Shown: positions 1 through 10,137 of the stretch, piece by piece
Layout of the letters: the number at the start of each line of letters is the position of its first letter
Position numbering within the stretch: the stretch's first letter is position 1
Assembly: GCA_973895155.1 (NCBI GenBank)
Contig: OZ316898.1
Coordinates: 16,120,001-16,184,000, forward strand
Direction of reading: 5' to 3'
Source of the DNA: Marsupella aquatica
Taxonomy: Eukaryota > Marchantiophyta
DNA: 64,000 nucleotides
The notes under the pieces: model-generated
What the model was told of the DNA's origin: nothing
What the model saw: the letters and a program-made list of their open reading frames with translations, nothing else
The model's database searches: none
Translations under genes and position numbers: made by a program

Positions 1-282
1 ACTATCATAGCCTATTTAGGATGTATAAATTTCAACCCTTATGACACTGCTTCATACCAATCCTCTTCGAAGAATGCCTGTTTTACATGTCACAACTATT
101 GTATGTGATTCAAATGCATAAAATGTTGTTGCAGATCTCCTTTGGTGAATCATAGCCACAATTAAAATTGAGGTGTTGGTGGAGCAATTGTATTAGGGGA
201 TCAGGTTTGTGTGTGGGCTCAACATACCAAAAGTATGTCTACTCTGCATCCTTGTGTGGCCATTCCAATTCATTGCAGTAGC

Positions 283-426
283 AAATGCCTTTGTACCTTA
301 AATGCTAAATATATTTTACTTTCTGTGCAGTCTGCTAAATTGTAGAGTCTATCTAAATGCCTTTGTACCTTAAATGCTAAATATATATTACTTTCTGTGC
401 AGTCTGCTAAACTGTAGAGTCTATCT
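283..426 (+). repeat. 72-bp tandem duplication upstream of the PHD gene
   Basis: Two consecutive units (283-354 and 355-426) with only a few differences. Each contains a TTTCTGTGCAG acceptor-like sequence and ends shortly before the PHD start codon at 438. The same duplication lies upstream of the PHD gene in copy B (about 39890-40035), so it predates the separation of the two copies. It may be a duplicated leader or splice-acceptor segment. Confidence 0.8.
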
Positions 427-437
427 CATGCGCAGGC

Positions 438-1073
438 ATGGCACGACCTAAAATTCAAGCCAAAAAGCGTGTGACAGAGGTGAGAAACACAGGTGTACTT
501 GGGGCAGATGCTACTAACTTCTCTGCAAGTCAGATTTTCCAGAAGGCAACTCATTGTTGTGCCATTTGTGACGATGGTGGGGGCCTGGTCATTTGTGAGG
601 GCCCTTGCATGAGGCATTTCCACCTCAACCCGGAGTCTGACCTTGCTGCAGAAAACAACTGTCCAGGGGTGGGCCTTCCGTCAACACACCAGGGAGACTA
701 GATGTGCACTGATTGTTTGGAGAAGCAGGCTAAGTATGCACAGTGTGGGAAGTTGGGGTCCTATGAGGGCTCTGTTGATGCTGCAGCAAATGTTAGGAAA
801 TGTCCAGACCGTTTTTGTGTGAGATTTTTTTGTTTTGAGTGTTTGCCTGCTCATGCCACAGCTTGCCCACTTCATAGGTGCAAGGCATGTGGTGAGCATG
901 ATGATGACTACTGGACTGACATAGTCCACTGTGCTAGGTGTCCCACTATGTGGCACTATCATTGCCTGAAAGATCGTCAAGCAGAGGGTTATGCTTGTGA
1001 CAGAGAAATCTATGATCACTTTGCACATGGTGTTGATCGATGGATATTTTATTGTCATCGCCATGCCATTTGA
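438..1073 (+). pseudogene. EDM2-like PHD/Cys-rich protein, copy A (broken)
   Basis: Same gene as 39208-39879, where the reading frame is whole. It encodes a compact series of zinc-binding motifs: a PHD finger beginning CAICDDGG, a second Cys/His cluster beginning at QCGKLGS, and a third with CPLHRCKACGE and HCARCP. Order and spacing are those of the plant chromatin reader EDM2. Copy A is broken in two ways. A TGG tryptophan codon is TAG at 699-701, and one extra T near 1072 ends the protein at RHAI, removing the conserved TPVRDH tail still present in copy B. It also has a small in-frame insertion after CLEK. The start ATG at 438 is the same in both copies. Confidence 0.8.
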
Positions 1074-1215
1074 TCCTACCTCGCGCACTCCTGTGAGAGA
1101 TCACATATCTTGGCTGTGAAGCTGAACATTGTACATGCACAGTGCACCTGATGTGGATGTACTATTTTTTGAGATTGCAGAGATTCCAATTTTGAAAAGG
1201 AGTTGGGTAGGTGAG

Positions 1216-1225
1216 TTTATATAGG
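1216..1225 (+). promoter_or_regulatory. Possible TATA box for the BRCT gene
   Basis: TTTATATAGG in an otherwise gene-free stretch (1074-1711) between the PHD and BRCT genes, conserved in copy B near 39101. It lies about 490 bp upstream of the BRCT ATG, so a 5' UTR or intron would be needed. Position and composition are the only evidence. Nothing else was recognised in 1074-1711. Confidence 0.25.
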
Positions 1226-1711
1226 CAGCACTTATCTTGTGCTCTGGCGTCAGTGGCTGGGTACATGCCTATACAAACTTATCCTTACAAGCCTTCTTGG
1301 AAGTATTTAGGCTGAGTGGTCATTTTCATAAACACTTTCATCAGACTGCTAAATTAAAACAGGACTTCTAAGTTGTAAGCGTATAAATTATCAGGCATGC
1401 AATTAATCAAATTGCCCTATAAGTTTGTCATTGAATGTATCCTCCTTTACAACAAAATATGTATGTGCCATGACAAGTTGGTTGCACTTCATTTCACCAC
1501 GGATATGGATTTTGTAGTATATATTCAAACAATGTCCTGCATCCGTGCAGGTGCCTAGTACGTATTGTTCACATATCCCTTGTACCTATCAAAATCGGAC
1601 CTGAGCACTAGTGGGCCAGATCAACTCAAAAAGCAGGAATTTTGTTGTCCTTGTATTGTCAGGTGAACCCATTCTTCCAAAATTCACTGTCATCACGTAG
1701 GGTGTGTGTAC

Positions 1712-2584
1712 ATGGAGCCTAGGAAACGTAGAAAGTGTGACCACCCAGCAGTGTTTACAGGGGTCAGAGCGATTTTGGTCCATGGCCAGCATGGGTTGAC
1801 CAAAGTGCATTGGCCAATTGTACAGAAACGATTCTCTGAGCTCCATGGCACTGTAGTTCAGGACATCACTCCAGAGACTACACATGTTGTTGCATGGACA
1901 TGGCTATTAGTGATAAAGAAGTGGTCATGGTCCTACATGAATTCTGCAATTACTAAGCAAGGCCTAAAAGTAGTTGAGGCCTCTTGGATCACAGATTCCA
2001 TAGCACATAAGATTGTATAGGATACTGAGCAATATGAGTTGTGGGAGGATGAAGAAGCTACTGCATCAGCTTGGGCTGAACAAGAAGTCTGGGAAGCAAA
2101 GGCACGGCTTGCTGATCTCCAATATGGACCTGTACTCAACAAAGGACAGAGCTCTACAAGGCTGAAGAGTATGTTGGCTGAGGAGACGAAGCAACCAACC
2201 CCCATTCTGAAAGGGCTGAGCATGGTATTTGTGGAGGCGGGAATTGGAGAAGTTAAGTGCAAAGTGTACAAGTCCACAGTGCTTGACCTAGGTGGGACAG
2301 TGGAGGAGAATATAACAGAGGACACCACTCATGTCATTACTAAGTCATATCCCAAAGCCTGCCGCAAGTTTGGGAAGGGAGACATTCGCTTTTATGTCAT
2401 GTCCCATAATGTGTTTGTGGTTTCATATGCTTGGCTTGTGGAATCAGTAGCAGCTGGGAAGCGTCAAAACCCAATGGACTATGATCTTTTTGAGGCCTGG
2501 CCACGGAAGGGTCAGGATCCTTACAGAGAGGACTATGAGACAACAAGTGAGGAATGGGTCATTAGCGATTCTGAATCAGAGTGA
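1712..2584 (+). pseudogene. Double-BRCT protein, copy A (in-frame TAG)
   Basis: Two BRCT-like domains in one frame. The first runs from about FTGVRAILV through THVVA to SWITDS; the second from LKGLSMVFVE through THVIT to YAWLVES. The tryptophan near each domain end and the GG/GT turn before the Thr-His pair are typical of BRCT folds, which bind phosphopeptides or partner domains in DNA repair. The second domain most resembles the N-terminal BRCT of DNA polymerase lambda (inference). A TAG at 2018-2020 lies between the domains, about 13 codons after the first-domain tryptophan, and the frame stays open on both sides. The same TAG is in copy B. The C-terminus is acidic. ATG at 1712 is used; an in-frame GTG lies just upstream. 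Confidence 0.7.
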
Positions 2585-2638
2585 GGAGTAGTAGCATCAG
2601 TTTGGACACAAGTTTTTTTGTATAAATCAGATCATTGA

Positions 2639-2644
2639 AATAAA
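2639..2644 (+). terminator. Candidate poly(A) signal after the BRCT gene
   Basis: AATAAA 55 bp after the BRCT stop codon, conserved at the matching place in copy B (about 37685). The remaining DNA to the transposase start at 3018 shows no gene of its own and probably holds the transposase promoter and leader. Confidence 0.35.
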
Positions 2645-3017
2645 TGTGATCTTTGAACTAATGTACCTTGTTATGGTTGGTGGCAGTTGGGCTTATTTTA
2701 CTGTTGGCGGATTGTTGTTTCCTGTTGCCTGGGGGTGTCACTGTAAACGTACATGCAGAGGCGGTACATTTGAGGACAGCGGAGGAGGTGGTGACACCCT
2801 CCAACATTTAGGAATTTTGTGTCATTCACTTGACAATAGGTACACTACTTGCGAACCTGTTTTTTTCTTTTGGGGTGGTTTAGGGTTTGTGAGAATTTAG
2901 TACACGTTATGTTAACTCTTTTGGCAGATACAGTCAGGGATATATGGAACACAAATACCACCATTAGGCATCCTTGTTCACTGCTGTCCATGACTGCAGA
3001 GCTCCCAGCCTGTTACA

Positions 3018-5068
3018 ATGCACCCTGGTCACCACCCTCCCCAGACCCAGCCCAGGGCACAAGCACTGCCTTTGCATCATCCCACAAGGATATCACGCCA
3101 TGATAATAAGCTTTGGCAGCGTGAAAGGTTACGAACCAGACTTTCAGGAGCCAGTAGGATGAGATGTCCTTGTGCAATCTGCCAAGGATCCCGTACCAGG
3201 GGTCTGAATGAGGTTTGGCGGCATATTGCGGTTCATGGAAGAGATCCACGACATCGAGTTTGGAATGATCCTGCAGAGGAAGATTCTTCCGACGAGGAGT
3301 GGAGGTTAGAATTTGATGCTGCCAATGCTGCAAGACGGGCAAGTGAGGTTCTGCCTGGTGCATTTGAAAATGTTGTAGCTGGTCTCTGTGGGTTGTCAGC
3401 TCTCCAACGGGATGGTGCTCAGGCAGCACCACGTGACGAAGGAATTCATGTGGAAGAGATGGTGAGAGACATCTTCCAAGACTTGGATGCATTTCATGAT
3501 GGGCTGGACAACGAAGAGGATACGGCTGCAGATGCAAGTGTGCCCCCTGTCGAAGAGCCTCTTGATGAGTTTGAGATAGGGCAGGAAACCCCTGGGCATG
3601 ATGGGATGTTTGGCTCTCCCCTGCAAATACAGGAAGGCAGGAAGTCTTTGTACCCCGGTAGCAAATGTTCTAAACTGGGATTTGTCATCATGTTCCTGAA
3701 CATTTGCGGCAACCACAATGTCCCCAGCGTTTTGGTTTCTGAGTTGTTGGCATTCTTGCGAACAACTGTGCTACCAGATGGTAATATTTTGCCCAAGAAC
3801 ATGTACGAGGCAAAAAGATGCATATCTAATCTTGGATTGAACTATGATTCGATCCATGCCTGTCCTGATGGGCATGTTCTTTTCAGAAAGGAGTATAAAG
3901 AATCGTTGACATGCCCTAAGTGTGGGAAGCACAGGTATCGGAACTCAGGAAAGTCTATGGTTCCCGCCAAGGTAATTCGTCATTTCCACTCATTCCCAGA
4001 CTTCAGCGGATGTTCAGAAGCCGTGCCATCTCGGAGATGATGACTTGGGCAACTGACAAGAAAAGTGATGATAGGCTACAACGACATGTTGCAGATTCAA
4101 GGCAATGGAAACTCATAGATGAGATGTATCCCGAATTTGCTGCTGAGCCGAGGAATGTCAGACTTGGGCTGTCATTGGATGGGGTAAACCCATTTGGAGA
4201 CAAGAACAACAAATTTTCGTGCTGGCCTGTAACTATTTTGAATTATAACCTTCCTCCTTGGATGACTACAAAGCGATTTTTTGTTCTGATGGTCCTACTG
4301 ATACAAGGGCCAGACAGTGCTGTATCTGCCAACATAGATGTGTTTCTGGCTCCCCTAGTGGAGGAATTGAGAAAGCTTTGGGAGGAAGGAGTTCTCACAT
4401 ATGATGTCCTACAGAGGCTTGGGAGGTTAAACCCATTCATCCTTAGAGCCATTGTCATTCTGACTATAGCTGACTACCCAGCCCATGGGATGATATCAGG
4501 CCAAACAACAAAAGGATATTGTGCTTGTACTATCTGTGGGCGCAATGTCACTAGTGAGTACTCCAGAGCCCTGCAGAAAGTGATATACATGGGCCATCGT
4601 CGTTTTCTGAAGGCAGATCACCCTTACAGAGAAAGACAGGCACTGATTGCACACTTTGGCAATGAGATTGAGCAACGTGGACCCCCGGCACGAGTGACCA
4701 AAGAGGAGATCAGGCAGTGGGGAGCACTGAGGGATGACTATATCAAACGAGGGGGCAGGGAAGATGGAGTGAGTGATCCAATAAAGCGATATGGTGTAAA
4801 AAGACTAAGCATATTGGACTTGGAGCTCAAGTACTGGAGGGTAAGCCTCTTGGAGTTGATGCTAATTGGGATACATGTTTTGGTTCAGAGCATGTGCATT
4901 CATTTCGAAGAGAGAGACTAAACTTGAGGCATTTCCTGACGCTTTTGCATTGCAACGATGCAGGAGTTTGAGCCAAGCAAACATAACATTGATGTTATGC
5001 ACATTGAAAAGAATATTTGTGAGAGTCTACTCAGATTCTTGTGTGGAGAGAAGGACACTGGTTCAGTG
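3018..5068 (+). pseudogene. TNP2-type CACTA transposase, copy A (truncated)
   Basis: Encodes the N-terminal and Transposase_21 parts of an En/Spm transposase, which binds element ends and catalyses excision and integration in the nucleus. Visible landmarks: an N-terminal zinc-finger-like CPCAICQGSR segment, an acidic stretch, CPDGH and CPKCGKHRYR, the family hallmark LGLSLDGVNPFG, and HNIDVMHIEKN at the start of exon 2. Exon 1 is 3018-4840 and exon 2 begins at 4964 after a GT-AG intron. A 1-base deletion near 3984 (one T fewer than copy B) shifts the frame, and the LINE at 5069 removes the C-terminal half including DUF4218. Copy A keeps Ser and Arg codons where copy B has stops. Confidence 0.85.
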
Positions 5069-5199
5069 GTAATGGTAATGGTAATGGTAATGTATTATAA
5101 GCTCCGGGACCATGAAAGTCAAAGGAGCTGCCACAAAAAGTAAAGTACAATGCAATCAAAGAAAAGAGCAACCAAAAGAGATTGCTCAGAAGAGGACAA

Positions 5200-8100
5200 C
5201 TATGTCCTCAAAGAAACTATGGACCTAGAGATCCCTGAAAGATTTTCCAAACCTATTCTCCTTTCCCTATCCACCGCAAAGATATATCTTCCAAGTTGCT
5301 GAGGGGGCAGACCAAACAATGCATACAAATCTTTCACCAAGATTTGAGATGCCATCCTAACCCCCTCATAAAACTTGCAAGCAATGAATACATGATATTC
5401 ATTCTCTATACTAGAGCTATCACATAGTTGACAAACCCTCTTTTTCCTGTCAATATCCTTCCATCTCCCTTGTTCTACTTCAAGGTGGTGTGAGCTTAGT
5501 CTATACTGAGCAATAAGTTGTCTAAGTTGTACTGAGATAGTGCTAGATAAGTATTCTTGTTCTCGATATTTCTTCATGGGGTTCACATCTCTCATGTAGT
5601 ATTGCTGCCGTGGGCTAGGTTCATGCCAAAGTTTGTGCAAAGCCTTTTGCTCAAGTTTTGCTCTTAGCTTGGTTGGGTGTGTTGGCCATTCATGTTCAGG
5701 AAAATCCCAAGCATGGGCCCACTTGCACACATCTGCATACCACCCTTTAGCTGAAGATGAGCGCAAGGCATGAAAAGGAAATCTGTTTTCTTCCAACTCT
5801 CTTACACGCATGATGTATTTGAGTGTGTGGAAGAGTGTCTCCACCTCCAAAGGAAACAAGCCTGCCTCTGCAAGTGTAAGTGTATATGGGGTTTGTGACT
5901 TGATCCCAAGCTCCATCTCAAGAAATAGCTTTTGCAGCCCCTCAATCTGTTGCCACCCAGATTTAGACACACCTGCTCCCCAAATTGGTGCTCCATAAAG
6001 AATGACTGGTTTCACCAAAGCTCCAAAGAGATGTTTCCTTAACCTCCAAGTGTGTAGACCAGCTCTTTTGCATTTGTTCATGAATGCATAAAAAGCTCTG
6101 TACCCATTGGCAGCCCTAGATTTTACACATGAGGCCCAACTCAAGTTTTGAGAGAACTCCACCCCAAGGTATTTGTAGGTCCTCACAAATTCCACCAGAT
6201 TCCCTTGGAAGTAGAGCTCTGGATTTTGTCGTGTGCCAATGCCCAAACACTTGGTCTTCTTGAGGTTGACTACCATCCCTGTTGCTTGACAAAACTCCTC
6301 CAAGGCATTGAGATGTCTTTGCAAAGCTTCTTGAGCATGAGCAAGTAGGACCACATCATCTGCAAATATAAGAAGTTGGAGGACAAACCTACCCAATTGA
6401 GTGCCAACTCCACCATGCTCCTCCAAAATGTTGTGTAGCTGATCAATGAAGATGCCAAATAGAGTTGGTGAGAGAGGACAACCTTGGATCACCCCAAGAG
6501 TGCTCCAGATTTCTTCAGAGGTTTCCTTTGAAAGTTTGATGCGCACTTCTTGGTACAATTTAGAAACAGCCAACCTGAGCTCTTCAGGCACTTCCAACTC
6601 CACCATCCTATCCCAAAGCTTGGATCGGGAAACTTTGTCAAAGGCCTTGGAGAAGTCCACAAACAAGCAAAATAATGGTTTATGTGGAGATTTGGCCTTT
6701 TCACACAACACCCTCAAGCAGAGAATGTGATCCATAGTGCTGAATTCTCTCCTAAAACCTGCTTGTGAAGGTGCCCTTTTCATCTCACTCTCCAACCAAG
6801 AGCTTAATCTGGCTTCAAGTAGTCCTCCCAAAATTTTAGCAAAAGTATTGCCTACCATGATGGTTCTGTAGTTGTGCACATCGTCCTTGTTGCCTGCCTT
6901 GAAGATAGGCACCACTCTTCTGGTCATCCAAGCTTTAGGTAAACCTAAAGCCATTGCTTGATTCAGCTCATGCACCAAGTTTGTTAGTAAAGAGGGTCCT
7001 CCCCACAAAAGAAGCTCCAAGTTCAGGCCCAACAGATCTTTAGCTTTCCCATGTTGCATGTGGGAAAGATGCACCTTCACCTCCCTCTCTGTAAACTGAA
7101 TGGTGTCCCCAAGGGGCAAAGGCATGCCACTAGCATCTGGAAAGAAATACAAGGATGTGACATAGGTTACCAGGTCCTGGTGATCCAAGGGGGGAGTAGT
7201 CTTGCCTGATTGCATTCTCTCCCAAAAACGTTTTGGATGTTTGATGAACTCCTCACATAGTGATTGTTGATGACTCTTCAAGAAGCACCTCTTCTTGTGT
7301 TTGATGAAGTTCTTGTACATAGTGAATGCCAAAAATCTCTTTTCCCCTGAATGTGATCTTGCTTGCATCCTTGCTCTAGCACAATCCTCGTCAAACCAAG
7401 CCTTCATGTTTTGCTTTCTAGGGGGTTTGGTGGAGAAAGTAGAGGCTGCTGCTTGTGCTATGACTTCTGAGAGCTCAATCTGATCATCCAGGGTATGGAG
7501 AAGATGTTCAAAGTTGGCTTTGAAGATGACTTCTCTATCAGGGTCTAGAAACAGAGGTTTGGGTACTGGCTTTCTATGCACTTTGTTTGGGATTGTGGTC
7601 AGGTCAAGATGGAACAACAAAGGCAAGTGTGAAGACTCTGGTTGTTGATCAAGTATTTGAAAGTCAACCACTCTAGTGGCAGAGGTAGGTGAGGCAAGAA
7701 GGTAATCAATGGTACTACATCCTTGTTTAGATCTAAAAGTATAACCAGATGATTGGGGAAATCTCTCAAGCCCATTCAATATTCTTAGATTACAAGAAGC
7801 TCCCAAATGCAAAAAGTGACGTGTCATGTCATTTGTTCTGGTGTCAAGAGCCTCTCTCACCCAAGGTATCTCTTCACTACATGATGACCAAGGTAAAGTT
7901 CCTAAGTCCTCACTTTCAGTAAATTGTTCATTAGATACCCTAGCATTAAAGTCCCCCACTATCCATGTCTCCCCTAGTGGTGATATATCATGAATGACTT
8001 GGATTAACCTATGAAATGGATAATGTGCATCAGCAATTCCCATCTTATAGACATTCATATTAAGGGGAGCAAAGTAGGTGACAATCAGAAATGATGGAGT

Positions 8101-8394
8101 ACCTCTGGTATGAAGTCTCACCACCATGAACTGCTTGCTGGGATCTTCATGTTCAATAGAGGTGATGTGTTGAAGTTGATTCTTGGTGTAGACAGCAATG
8201 CCTCCAAACCCTCTTCCCCGTGTGGTCTTCTTCTCATTGAAGATGGATTGTATGCAAGTAAAGCCTTTAATGCTAGGTAGAGCATTTCCCTCATATTCCC
8301 AAGTCTCCGTGAAAAGCAAGATGTCAAAATTCTCAAACAAAGGTTCCCCTCCAATTGCTGTTTCTATGGAAAGTCCTGAAACATTCCATGCCAT
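5200..8394 (-). CDS. LINE ORF2: APE endonuclease-reverse transcriptase
   Basis: About 1064 residues that nick the target and copy LINE RNA at the nick (target-primed reverse transcription). N-terminal APE domain: WNVSGL, TETW, GDFNAR and STIDYLL motifs; the usual final SDH is SSH in this family. Central RT: QAGFRR, FVDFSKAFDKV, GVIQGCPLSP and FADDVVLL (the catalytic Asp pair). C-terminal CCHC-like zinc motif around VCQLCDSSS, ending EYHVFIAC. No RNase H domain seen. The ATG at 8394 is chosen over an in-frame TTG at 8403. It lies in the same frame as ORF1, separated only by the ORF1 TGA and seven further codons. No internal stop was noticed. Confidence 0.92.
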   Translation of the reverse strand: MAWNVSGLSIETAIGGEPLFENFDILLFTETWEYEGNALPSIKGFTCIQSIFNEKKTTRGRGFGGIAVYTKNQLQHITSIEHEDPSKQFMVVRLHTRGTPSFLIVTYFAPLNMNVYKMGIADAHYPFHRLIQVIHDISPLGETWIVGDFNARVSNEQFTESEDLGTLPWSSCSEEIPWVREALDTRTNDMTRHFLHLGASCNLRILNGLERFPQSSGYTFRSKQGCSTIDYLLASPTSATRVVDFQILDQQPESSHLPLLFHLDLTTIPNKVHRKPVPKPLFLDPDREVIFKANFEHLLHTLDDQIELSEVIAQAAASTFSTKPPRKQNMKAWFDEDCARARMQARSHSGEKRFLAFTMYKNFIKHKKRCFLKSHQQSLCEEFIKHPKRFWERMQSGKTTPPLDHQDLVTYVTSLYFFPDASGMPLPLGDTIQFTEREVKVHLSHMQHGKAKDLLGLNLELLLWGGPSLLTNLVHELNQAMALGLPKAWMTRRVVPIFKAGNKDDVHNYRTIMVGNTFAKILGGLLEARLSSWLESEMKRAPSQAGFRREFSTMDHILCLRVLCEKAKSPHKPLFCLFVDFSKAFDKVSRSKLWDRMVELEVPEELRLAVSKLYQEVRIKLSKETSEEIWSTLGVIQGCPLSPTLFGIFIDQLHNILEEHGGVGTQLGRFVLQLLIFADDVVLLAHAQEALQRHLNALEEFCQATGMVVNLKKTKCLGIGTRQNPELYFQGNLVEFVRTYKYLGVEFSQNLSWASCVKSRAANGYRAFYAFMNKCKRAGLHTWRLRKHLFGALVKPVILYGAPIWGAGVSKSGWQQIEGLQKLFLEMELGIKSQTPYTLTLAEAGLFPLEVETLFHTLKYIMRVRELEENRFPFHALRSSSAKGWYADVCKWAHAWDFPEHEWPTHPTKLRAKLEQKALHKLWHEPSPRQQYYMRDVNPMKKYREQEYLSSTISVQLRQLIAQYRLSSHHLEVEQGRWKDIDRKKRVCQLCDSSSIENEYHVFIACKFYEGVRMASQILVKDLYALFGLPPQQLGRYIFAVDRERRIGLENLSGISRSIVSLRT

Positions 8395-8415
8395 GACTCT
8401 CAAGGTCCCAATCCA

Positions 8416-9186
8416 TCATTTAGAAACAACTCTCTTCTTATTGGTAACAACAGCTTGTCCATTGCGCAAGTAGGCTACCAATCCTTGGTCTTTGGCTACC
8501 CTCACCTTCTCAAGCTCAATTTTCCTTGCTTGGACTTGTGTGGGAGTCAGATCATCATCCAACCAAATCCTTAGCCCTTTAAGCATGCTCCTGTTAGCCA
8601 TCACTCTAGCTTTCTCGGATTCAGCTGCAAACTTCACCAAGATTGGACGTGGAAGGTCCCCCTTCTTTTGCCCAATCCTATATGCTTGCAAAATGATAGG
8701 GTCATGCACTTTCATCTGAGATTGGAAGAATGAAATTGCTACCTTCTTGGTGTCTTCCTTCTCCTCCTCAACAAGGCCTGATATTTTGCAGTTGCTGACT
8801 CTTGCATGCTGGTTCTTGTGTTCTTCTTCTAGTGCTCTCCTCTCCTCCTCCTTGGCTTGGACAAATTCCATATGTGATTGTTTTGCAGCCTGTGCAAAGG
8901 TTTTGAGCTTCTCCTCAATCTCCCCTACAGCCTCATGTATCACTGATTTCTCTGGGCACATACTCTTCTCCATGTCTCCAAAACACGATGCAAGCAATGA
9001 GAGTTGCTTACCATTCTCCTGAGTTTGAGATCGAAGATCACTAATCAACCTCTTTTGCTTGACATTCTCATTCTTTAGCTCCGTCACCTCCTTGCTGAGC
9101 GTGGTAATCTCAATTGCGGAGTTTTCAGCCACAACTAAGATTTTCTCAAGCAAAGCCTTGAGATGGGCAATCTCCTCCGTTGCCAT
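8416..9186 (-). CDS. LINE ORF1: L1-type RNA-binding chaperone
   Basis: 256 residues. The first half is rich in Glu, Lys and Leu with coiled-coil character. The second half resembles the RRM/C-terminal region of L1 ORF1 proteins: NCKISGLVEEE, AYRIGQKKG, RPILVKFA and GLRIWLDDDLTPTQ. This class trimerises, coats LINE RNA and acts as a nucleic-acid chaperone. There is no CCHC zinc knuckle of the kind found in many angiosperm L1 ORF1 proteins. ATG at 9186 starts MATEEIAHL. The TGA stop is in frame with ORF2. Near-identical copies are in LINEs 4, 5 and 7. Confidence 0.88.
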   Translation of the reverse strand: MATEEIAHLKALLEKILVVAENSAIEITTLSKEVTELKNENVKQKRLISDLRSQTQENGKQLSLLASCFGDMEKSMCPEKSVIHEAVGEIEEKLKTFAQAAKQSHMEFVQAKEEERRALEEEHKNQHARVSNCKISGLVEEEKEDTKKVAISFFQSQMKVHDPIILQAYRIGQKKGDLPRPILVKFAAESEKARVMANRSMLKGLRIWLDDDLTPTQVQARKIELEKVRVAKDQGLVAYLRNGQAVVTNKKRVVSK

Positions 9187-9249
9187 CACAAAGCTGAAAC
9201 TGTTGTTAGAATGTACTCTTAGACGACAAATAGAAATTGGGAGCAGTAG

Positions 9250-10092
9250 AGGATGTCAGTTGCAGCTCTACCTTTGCCAGTGATACACTCTCGCTGTTTG
9301 CAACACTCTGCCAAAATCTGAGCTCAAACCGCAGCCGATTGCCCTTCCAACTCGAAATGAAATTTCGCCCCAAGCTCAGAATCCCGAAACTGGACACGTA
9401 GCAGATCGTGCATGCTAAAGTGTATACCAAACAATGTCGGTTGCAGCTCTAACTTTGCCAGTGATACATTCTCGCTGTTTCCAATGCTCTGGCAAAGTCT
9501 GAGCTTAAACCGTAGCCAATTTCCCTTCCAACTCGAAGTGAAATTTTGCCCCAAGCTCAGAATTGTGAAACTGGAGACGTAATAGATCGTGCATGCTAAA
9601 GTGCATATCAAACAATGTCGGTTGCAGCTCTAACTTTGCCAGTGATACATTCTTGCTGTTTCCAATGCTCTGGCAAAATCTGAGCTCAAATCGCAGCCGA
9701 TTGCCCTTCCAACTCGAAGTGAAATTTCACCCCAAGCTTAGAATCGCGAAACTAGAGACGTAGCAGATTGCGCATGCTAAAGTGCATACCAAACGATGTC
9801 GGTTGCAGCTCTAACTTTGCCAGTGATACATTCTCGCTGTTTCCAATGCTCTGGCAAAGTCTGAGCTTAAACCGCAGCCGATTGCCCTTCCAACTCGAAG
9901 TGAAATTTCGCCCCAAGCTCAGAATCGCGAAACTGGAGACGTAGCAGATCGCGCATGCTAAAGTGCATACCAAACGATGTCGGTTGCAGCTCTAACTTTG
10001 CCAGTGATACATTCTCGCTGTTTGCAACACTCTGCCAAAATCCGAGCTCAAACCGCAGCCGATTGCCCTTCCAACTCGAAGTGAAATTTTGC
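9250..10092 (-). repeat. LINE 1 5' monomer array (about 181 bp x 4.6)
   Basis: The phrase GTCGGTTGCAGCTCTAAC, or a close variant, starts at about 9254, 9435, 9615, 9796 and 9977, giving a 180-181 bp period. The unit nearest ORF1 is the most divergent (GTCAGTTGCAG...). By analogy with mouse L1 monomers this is probably the promoter region; that role is inferred. Confidence 0.85.
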
Positions 10093-10137
10093 GTACCGCT
10101 GTGCTTAGATGTTTTGACATTTCCGTGCCCATTCTCC

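Larger units (their letters stand above)
1..5068 (+). mobile_element. CACTA (En/Spm) element copy A, 5' part
   Basis: This stretch matches the reverse complement of 35260-40316 almost base for base, including non-coding DNA. It is therefore a second copy of the CACTA element whose full boundaries are seen at 24570-56420. It carries the same three genes in the same order: PHD, double BRCT, TNP2 transposase. Its left end lies outside the window. Its right end is cut at 5068, in the middle of transposase exon 2, by a LINE tail. The rest of exon 2 and the DUF4218 part are not found beyond the LINE; what follows there belongs to a more divergent CACTA. Confidence 0.85.
5069..10092 (-). mobile_element. 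LINE copy 1, both ORFs intact
   Basis: Minus-strand non-LTR retrotransposon. From its 3' end: a (GGTAAT)n tail as read on the + strand at 5069, a 3' UTR with three short hairpins, ORF2 (5200-8394), ORF1 (8416-9186) and a 5' array of about 4.6 monomers of 181 bp ending at 10092. Both ORFs are open, so it could be competent. Its left flank is transposase exon 2 of CACTA copy A. On the right, 45 bp of unmatched filler (10093-10137) separate it from an oppositely oriented LINE 3' end. Confidence 0.9.

Noticed and set aside
1933-2328. Minus-strand frame opposite the BRCT gene
   Set aside because: Shadow of the BRCT coding strand; BRCT signature residues are on the plus strand.
5069-5100. GGTAAT hexamer arrays as telomere-like repeats
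   Set aside because: The unit is not the plant telomere TTTAGGG, and each array sits exactly at a LINE 3' end.
5810-8470. Many 60-95 residue frames on the strand opposite LINE ORF2 and ORF1, repeated in each LINE copy
   Set aside because: They recur only because the LINE recurs; the real ORFs on the other strand have full APE, RT and RRM-like motifs.
9250-10092. Monomer arrays as a CRISPR-like or satellite array
   Set aside because: No spacers between units; arrays always lie 5' of LINE ORF1 in a plant genome.
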